Shown: positions 57,885 through 64,000 of the stretch, in pieces
Layout of the letters: each line of letters opens with the position of its first letter
Position numbering within the stretch: the first letter of the stretch is position 1
Assembly (NCBI GenBank): GCA_963277665.1
Contig: OY728163.1
Span: 1,905,142,644-1,905,206,643 of the forward strand
Source of the DNA: Viscum album
Lineage: Eukaryota; Streptophyta; Magnoliopsida; Santalales; Viscaceae
DNA length: 64,000 bases
Reading direction: 5' to 3'
Position numbers and translations under genes: made by a program
The notes under the pieces: generated by a model
The model's input: only the letters and a program-made list of their open reading frames with translations
Told to the model about the DNA's origin: nothing
Database searches by the model: none

Positions 57885-59496
57885 TGATAGAGAAAATATT
57901 TTCAATTAATTTATATTGAATATCATTGTTTTAAACCCACAAAATTGTTCCTCTAAGATGAATTGTTTCATTTTTATGATAATGGTGTTATTTTGAGCTG
58001 AATAGTAAAAATTGGCCATTTTGGATTTTTAACAGTTTTAAATTATTTCGGTAGTTTGGCCAGAACATTACCTAAACTTATCCAAATTGCAAACTTCTTT
58101 CTTTTCCCGATTCTACACATCCAGGGCTTCATTTACTATTTTTGGACTAAAATATGAACCGTCCATATGGAAGTACAAAAGAAGCTCACAAGTTGGCTCA
58201 AGAAAACTGTTTTTAGTTATGCCTAGTTTTTATGTGGGATCCATAACTCATCCACTGTGGGCCCAAAGCTTGTGAAATTCGGTGGGTGGACGCACAAAAA
58301 GTTTTTTAGCGTCTTTTAGGAAGGAATAACCGAGTAAATTGGCCGTTTATGGGGTCATTAAATCACACTAATCTGGAGGATTTCGTTTTGAAGAGTCTGA
58401 CTGTATAGAATAAATTCTCATAGTAAAACGGCCATAACTCTCGGAATACATGTCCAAATATGCTAAGATTTTGAGGGGACACGGAAAATGGAATTATGAA
58501 CAACATTAAAGAATGGATCAACGTGTGAAGATGTCATTTAATGGGGCTACAATGCGTCGACATTCGGGGGAAACATTCTGGCTATAAAAGGAGGAGAGCT
58601 CCACCCTCTCAAAGCATCCATTCTCCACCCCATTCCTTCTGGGACACCAAGAAGGAGAAATTTTCAGCTTTCTCTTTTATTTATTTTCTTTTTCATAGTT
58701 ATTTAATGCCTTATTCTTCCCCATTCAACTCAATTACCCTTACCATGGTGGGGTAAACTTTTGGAGTGATTGAGGAAGGGTTGGTTTTCTACATTGTAAT
58801 GCTTGAGTTCTTGGATACAATTGAATAAATTTCTTTCTTCTTAAAAGTTGTTTTCAATAAATTATAGTGGATTTTATTATCAAGTTCGATCGTTCTTGAA
58901 TATTAATTCCGTTATTTATTTTTTCCTTGGTAAAATAATCAATATCTCCCTCCTCTAATTTTTGGTTTATATACGATGGAATAAACCAGGAATTAGTGGT
59001 GAAGTACTCGACGATCGTCAGTACGTGTAAAAGGTGTAGTGAATGTTCTTGATTGTTTGGGATAAACAAAACCCGATCGGGTATTGCCCATTTAAATTAA
59101 GGATATTCAATACAACTATTTTACACATGGAAGGAGAGTTGACCAAACCAAGATCTTGGTAAGGTTTTCTCTCACAATAATAATTTCTCCAAGGAAGTGA
59201 GAGGAAACGATTGTGGAAACTCACTTTAATAAACTAAGAAGAAGAGGTTTGAATTAAATTGAACAAGGATAGCATTATAATTAGGAAACCTACCCCGAAC
59301 TAATCACTCTTTTAATTTCATAGTTTTTCAATCATTTGAATTTCAAATTTCCTTTCACAACATTTTTACCCCTGTTTTAAAGTGACAACCCATTTTGTGT
59401 GCACTCCTCTTCGGGAGACATCCTAGGTCAACCACATTACTACATTTTAACTTAGTAAATAATTGTTTTTCCATGCCCTACGACAGGCGTGCGTCA
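57885..59496 (+). repeat. 3' LTR of the tRNA-Asp element (1612 bp)
   Basis: Same length and ends as the 5' LTR; TATA at 58583-58590 intact. Followed by the TSD-like TGGAT. Confidence 0.93.
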
Positions 59497-59501
59497 TGGA
59501 T

Positions 59502-60430
59502 TCTCCATCATCCTTCCTAATAAAGGATGGTCAAGCGTTTTGAGCATTTTGATTTCATGTTGTGTGACATGTCAATGAGGATGAGGTCTCATGTATTGGT
59601 ATCTTCTGGACTATTCTTGATCTTCTGTGTTCACCTATGTCTACTCATTCTTTGTGCTTTCAGTGTTGAATGTGTTAATTTTATGTATATTGTCATTCTA
59701 TTTCCCATGTGTTGTAACTACTATAGCTCTTTCATGTGTAGTGTTTTTATTGGAAAGTGATGTGTGGTTTTAATTTGTCTTATGAAAACTATTTTCAAAG
59801 AAAAATGTTTTATTCTTTTTTTTGCAAATTAAAAATGTAAACATCATTTTCCATTTGAAAATGCTAATGTCTCACTAAAATAATGACTTGGGTTCTTAAG
59901 AAATGAATGAGGTAAATGATGTATACTTTTTTTGAGTAACATGAACAAAACCTTACTTTTATAAACATTAGTTCAAACATGAAACTAGTTTTTATTTAAT
60001 TTTAAAGGTAGTTCATTGATAAATAGTATATCGGGCTAGCCTATTGAGTTTTAATACTCATGCCTATAGTTATTTTTAGTTTGTAGTTATTGTGAAGGCT
60101 TCATATTTGGTATACTCACCTTGGGCGACGCTTGATCATTGAGTCAGGGAGTGACTCGTGTGGTCACATAGAGATAGTTTTTTTCTCATTCAATTAGTTT
60201 TTATTTCCTCCAGTTCTTGTTTAGTCGTTTTTTTTTTTATTTATTTTGAGATACTCTCCGTTATTTCCTATGATTTTATTTATTTGTATTGGGAGAAATC
60301 CCTCCCATCATCTCTGTCGATTCCATAGCACTTGTTGTCCACCATGGAGGATCAGGAATGCCTCTCGAGTCATGTCACGGGTCGGTTTGGGCAACCGGTT
60401 TAGGGTCTACCTAGGTTGGTTTGTGAAAAA
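59502..60430 (+). repeat. 5' LTR of the gag-only element, segment 3 of 3
   Basis: From the right TSD of the tRNA-Asp element to the primer site at 60431. The LTR end is near ...GGTTTGTGAAAA; the expected CA is not clean, so the end is approximate. No gene recognised. Confidence 0.65.
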
Positions 60431-60442
60431 ATGGTATCAGAT
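60431..60442 (+). other. Primer-binding site of the gag-only element, tRNA-Met(i) type
   Basis: TGGTATCAGATA matches the first ten bases of the plant initiator tRNA-Met site TGGTATCAGAGC. It lies about 0.87 kb before gag. Confidence 0.8.
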
Positions 60443-61295
60443 AAGGTCGGATCTTAACATACCTCTCTTTTCAGAGTTCCATTTTTTATTTGGGAATGTC
60501 AAGGTAGGAGTAGGATTTTCAGGACTCGAGGGGTAGGTTCGGTAAGAGCTTTATGAACTATTTCTCATTCAGATCCTCGGGTTTCCATGGGAAGTTTGGT
60601 TTAATTATTTTATTTGGGTTTTTAGTTTATTTTTTCAATTGGGATATGACAAATGGAGTTGGACTAATAGTCCCCATGATCCCGCACAGCCTGGAAAGCC
60701 ATGTGTAGCTAGGGGCATGGTCCTAAAAGGTTTTCCATGTCGGTGATGTGTTTGTTATATGGCCGCCAACCATATGGTCAATTCACCCATCGACACTACT
60801 TCCATTTTTGAGTTCTTTTGGGTATCCTCTGACTTCTAAAAGTTTTTTGAATCAGAAAATTTGGTTTTAAAAAAAGTTTGTTTGAAATGACATGTTTATT
60901 TTTTGGATTGTTTTAAAGGAAATGGCATGAATGATTTGTTTTTGGAAAATAAATTTGTTTTTCTTGGCATTGGTGTTTCTATGTGTGCTCACATGAATAA
61001 TGATATTTTGGAATATGAACGGATGTATGGTATAGGGGATGGATGCCCGGGGTGGCACTGAAACATTAATGTGAGTGAGACTCAAAATAATACCAATGGT
61101 GATGGTTTAACCCAACAAGCTTGTTTTAAATTAAAGGTGTTTTCAAAATGGGGGGATTTTATGTTATGATAACTTGTATTACTATGTTTATAGATTTTCA
61201 CCTATACAGTGTTTGATCTTGAGTATTTTATTTATTGAGTTGGCCTTGATTGGGTTCTTTGCATTTCTTTCCCAACGGTTGTCCCATTGAAGCTT
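60443..61295 (+). other. Untranslated leader of the gag-only element
   Basis: Between primer site and gag start. AT-rich, no open frame of note; a 96-codon frame (60246-60536) straddles the primer site and is not credible as a gene. Confidence 0.55.
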
Positions 61296-62106
61296 CGATG
61301 GGTGATCGTAATGAGATTGATCAACCTAAGGATTTTATGCTTGAGTTTCAGAAGCTAAATCTACCTTTGTTTTATGGTTAAGCAGGCCCTTCCTTAGTGG
61401 AGGAGTGGATGCAAAAGATCGAAAGGGAATTTAACCTCATTTAGTTTCCCAAGTTGTTAAAGGTCGGGCTTTCAGCCTTTATTCTTGAAAGTTCACTGTG
61501 GATGTGGTGTATTTTAATGTCTAAGAACAAGCCTCATCAAGAGCTTACTTGGGATTTTTTCAAGGATTTGTTCATTCATCAATATTTCTATGAGAAAGAA
61601 AGGGTGTGAAAGCGGATAGAAATGTGTTTTTTACAATAAGGTGATCGATCTGTGTTGGAGTATTTCTAGTGCTTTGTGGACCTAGTCCCTTACGATTCAA
61701 GGTATGCCAAAAATGACTCCTTGAAGGCTCAGTATTTTTTTGTGGGACTCCGTCCTGATCTATAGTTGAGGGTATCAAGGTCCAACCTAACATCGTTTTC
61801 CGATGTGTTTATACAATATTTTCATGTCGAAGCTGTGTTGTCAGGAGTGTATGAGGTATTCCTCTCACCTTAAATTACTAATAGTGGTGGGGATACTTCC
61901 AACAAGAATATGAGTAAGTGGTCAAAAGACTATGGTTCAAGTCAAGGAATCAAAATGCCTCAGGATCTTTCATCAACCTATTTATATCAAGAGATCCTCA
62001 TGTGGTATCAGTGTGGCAAGATGGGTTACAATATGCCATTGTTCCCATGTACTCCTAAGCCCCGTCATGCTTGTGGACATTTAGGTCACTTACAACGATT
62101 CTGTTG
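61296..62106 (+). pseudogene. gag of the gag-only element, one frame with seven stops
   Basis: ATG at 61296 (MGDRNEIDQPKDFMLEF) opens a single frame to the stop at 62104-62106 with no frameshift that I can see but about seven internal stops. The capsid core is recognisable: LVEEWMQKIEREFNLI, LTWDFFKDLFIHQYFYEKER, GDRSVLEYF, YAKNDSLKAQYFFVGLRPDL. The C-terminus holds two cysteine-rich motifs, CGKMGYNMPLFPC and CGHLGHLQRFC, the second close to a CCHC knuckle. Several stops lie where Gln or Arg is usual in this family (for example in GDRSVLEY*), consistent with C-to-T decay. In TR-GAG-like elements gag supplies capsid while pol is borrowed. Confidence 0.82.
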
Positions 62107-63202
62107 AGGTATCACTAGAAAGTGTCTTGGAGGAAGTTCTGAGAGGTGATGTGTTGTTGGATTTTCGTTTAATGTTTCTTGTGTAAATTTACTTTCAGTT
62201 TAAGGTATCATGTGTCGTGGTAGTTGTGCTAATGTTGTTTTGGGTTTTGAAATGTATGAAAATGTCTTGGGTCTTTTGGTGAGCTCTAGATTTCAATTCC
62301 AGAGTGGGTTTTATTTCAAAATTTTGTCCTTTAATTTTTCAAATCAAAAGATGTATGATTCTTATTAGGATTATTAGAACCTGACTGCGATGAAGATGAT
62401 GCTTCACCCCTCCGAGCTCCATCCTAAAGGCCTTGGAGTGAAGCTGATACATAGTCCGGAACCCTAGGGGAATTTTAAGAAGCTTGGTTAAGGTTTTGCC
62501 TCTATCATGTAGTGAGATAGTTTTAGCGTTTTTTTGTGGTTTATTTGTTTTTGTAAATTTCCTCTTGTATTAAAGAGCGATATGGACTTATCCCTTAGGA
62601 AATGTTAGTAATTTTTCCTTTTTATGTGATTTTTCAAACAGTGCCCTAGCGTGGACCACCCAGGTGAATCAGTTGTAGGTTTGGTTTGTTCCATCCTGGA
62701 GTGATGATTCATGAGTAGTTTTCTATCATAGTTTCATTGATACAATCCTTGATCCCCTCTCTACCCACCCATGGTGGGAGGGTTTTTGGTTCGTGTGGAG
62801 TTTTTGGTTGAGCTCTTATCCCTTTCAGACGAGAGTGATTGGTTTAAATGTTCGTACTATATTTCTTTTAACATGGGTAAGGCCCAGTTCAAGTTTAAGT
62901 TGGATTTCTATTTGGTCACTTTTAGGTTGGTTCTTTATGGTGGGGAGACCCACTGTGAGTCTCTTTGAGTTTTCTCTTAAGAAACCAGATGCTTGTTGAA
63001 TTCTTATAACAGGGAGTCCACTCAGGCCTCCCCTCTACTGGTGATCTGTTTCGGGAAATGAGGTTTAGTCCCATTGGTGGTCGATGAAATGTTCTCAGAT
63101 TAAGATTTTGGATCATGTTTATGTGGAATCCTTAGGATTTGATCAATCGGTTGGATAGTTTTGTGGCTTTTTGGGTGCAGAAATCATTATGGTGGGGCGA
63201 AT
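62107..63202 (+). other. Interior after gag, no pol; polypurine tract at 63191-63202
   Basis: About 1.1 kb in which I found no protease, RT, RNase H or integrase motif in any frame. Ends GGTGGGGCGAAT at the 3' LTR start. Confidence 0.7.
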
Positions 63203-64000
63203 TGTCACACCTCAACCCATGTTTTTGGGGTTATTTTATAATTTTCTAACCTTTAAATATTTTTCGGGGGTTTGGGTTCAATACTGAATTAATTTCTTTG
63301 AGTTATATTAAAAAGTGAACTTTTTGGTGCTGACGTCATTGGGCGCACAAGAGGAGTGCGATTTTGAAGTCACGTGTCTTCAACCAGACAACTGCACAAA
63401 CGTCCATCTCTTGAAAATAAAAATAAATAAATTTTTTAATTAAAACAAACATTAATTGTTTTCATTTAAAAAATTTATGATTGTTAAAGATTTTATTATG
63501 ATTAAAATAAATAAATACTTTCATTTTTCATTTTTATTCTTATCTTTCTTATTACGATAATTATTATTATTAATTTTGGTTAAGTTTTAATTAGTTTTAT
63601 TTTAGGATGTTTTTGTAAAGAAAATTTATTTCAAATCCTAACTGACCACTCCCTTCATCTTGTGGAGAGGACCCGACTCCCCCCCCCCACCTGTGTGGCA
63701 TGATCCAACATACCCAGACACCACCTACAGTACCTTCACACTCCCCGTCGCGTGCCGTATAGTCAGCCTCCCAACCACCTCCCTAACTGGCATCCCTCTA
63801 TAAGCCTCTCAGCCACCTCCCCTATCTCAGCCACCTCCTACCAGTTCTAGCATCGAACTTCCTTGGCCCTCTTTCTCAACATGCTCCAGCACCCTGCTCC
63901 AGCCCTCAGCCCCCCCTTATAGAGCCACCCCACTCCAGCCCGGTTCCCTCTCCCTGCCACCACCCCCAACACCGACCAACCCCCTTATCCCTCTTACTCA
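63203..64000 (+). repeat. 3' LTR of the gag-only element, truncated by the window end
   Basis: TGTCACACCTCAACCC start; collinear with 49599-50410 including the C-rich block (CACCCTGCTCCAGCCC near 63890 and 50310). By eye the two copies differ far more than the LTR pairs at 33-45 kb and 53-59 kb. Confidence 0.88.

Larger units (their letters stand above)
53602..59496 (+). mobile_element. Non-autonomous LTR retrotransposon primed by tRNA-Asp, 5.9 kb
   Basis: Two LTRs of equal length, 53602-55213 and 57885-59496 (1612 bp each), begin TGATAGAGAAAA and end GTGCGTCA. Flanks GGGAT (53597-53601) and TGGAT (59497-59501) match at four of five bases, a probable TSD. A primer site complementary to tRNA-Asp follows the left LTR and a polypurine tract AAGTGTGGGGGAAT precedes the right one. 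The 2.67-kb interior has one sizeable ORF of unknown type and no gag, PR, RT or IN motif. tRNA-Asp priming and this polypurine tract resemble Tat/Athila-type gypsy elements; that relation is inference. It must depend on enzymes from elsewhere. Confidence 0.9.
49599..64000 (+). mobile_element. gag-only LTR retrotransposon with nested insertions; 3' LTR leaves the window
   Basis: LTR copies begin TGTCACACCT at 49599 and 63203 and match closely onward (ATATTAAAAAGTG, the CCGTCCATCTCT block, AAAATAAAAATAAATAAA, then a C-rich stretch with GAGGACCCGACTCCCCCC). The 5' LTR runs to about 60430 because it holds two later insertions; subtracting them leaves about 3.2 kb. A tRNA-Met(i) primer site lies at 60431, a gag remnant at 61296-62106 and a polypurine tract at 63191. 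No RT, RNase H or IN was found in the 1.1 kb after gag. This matches non-autonomous elements with only gag (known as TR-GAG). TTTAT (49594-49598) is the left TSD candidate; the right is outside the window. Confidence 0.82.

Overview
The window looks like intergenic, repeat-packed DNA from a seed plant. The background is very AT-rich. Almost everything recognisable is Ty3/gypsy LTR retrotransposon: primer-binding sites complementary to plant initiator tRNA-Met or tRNA-Asp, TG...CA long terminal repeats, polypurine tracts, and gag/PR/RT/RNase H/IN/chromodomain remains. There is one non-autonomous CACTA DNA transposon. I found no intact host gene, rRNA, tRNA or CRISPR array, and I cannot name the species.

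Layout. (1) 1-3475: decayed plus-strand chromovirus pol running into the start of a 3' LTR at 3476; then AT-rich DNA to about 8.69 kb. (2) 8695-20120: a complete but dead minus-strand chromovirus with 3.3-kb LTRs that carry GC-rich islands and tandem arrays. (3) 20.1-29.4 kb: AT-rich DNA with one 45-bp minisatellite. (4) About 29.4-33.15 kb plus 45.3-47.57 kb: an old plus-strand gypsy element (probable 5' LTR, gag | PR-RT-RNase H), split between gag and PR by (5) a younger 12.1-kb Tekay/Del-like chromovirus at 33151-45297 with 3.56-kb LTRs and a perfect GAAAT target-site duplication. (6) 47570-49598: part of a minus-strand LTR related to the LTR of element 5. It is interrupted by (7) a gag-only plus-strand element (49599 to beyond 64000) whose roughly 3.2-kb 5' LTR was itself hit twice: by (8) a 1.73-kb CACTA element (50850-52579, TSD GAA) and by (9) a 5.9-kb non-autonomous LTR element (53602-59496) primed by tRNA-Asp and carrying an unrecognised 241-275-residue ORF.

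Insertion order. Nesting gives old gypsy element -> minus LTR (6) -> gag-only element (7) -> CACTA (8) and tRNA-Asp element (9), with element 5 inserted independently into the same old host. Coding decay is dominated by in-frame stops, many fitting C-to-T change at CAG/CAA/CGA codons, as expected for methylated, silenced repeats. The points most worth a second look are the unknown ORF of element 9, splice-like signals and duplicated CpG-rich motifs inside the 3.5-kb LTRs, the GC islands and minisatellites inside other LTRs, and the gag-only element. All boundaries and similarities were read by eye; no alignment or database search was run.
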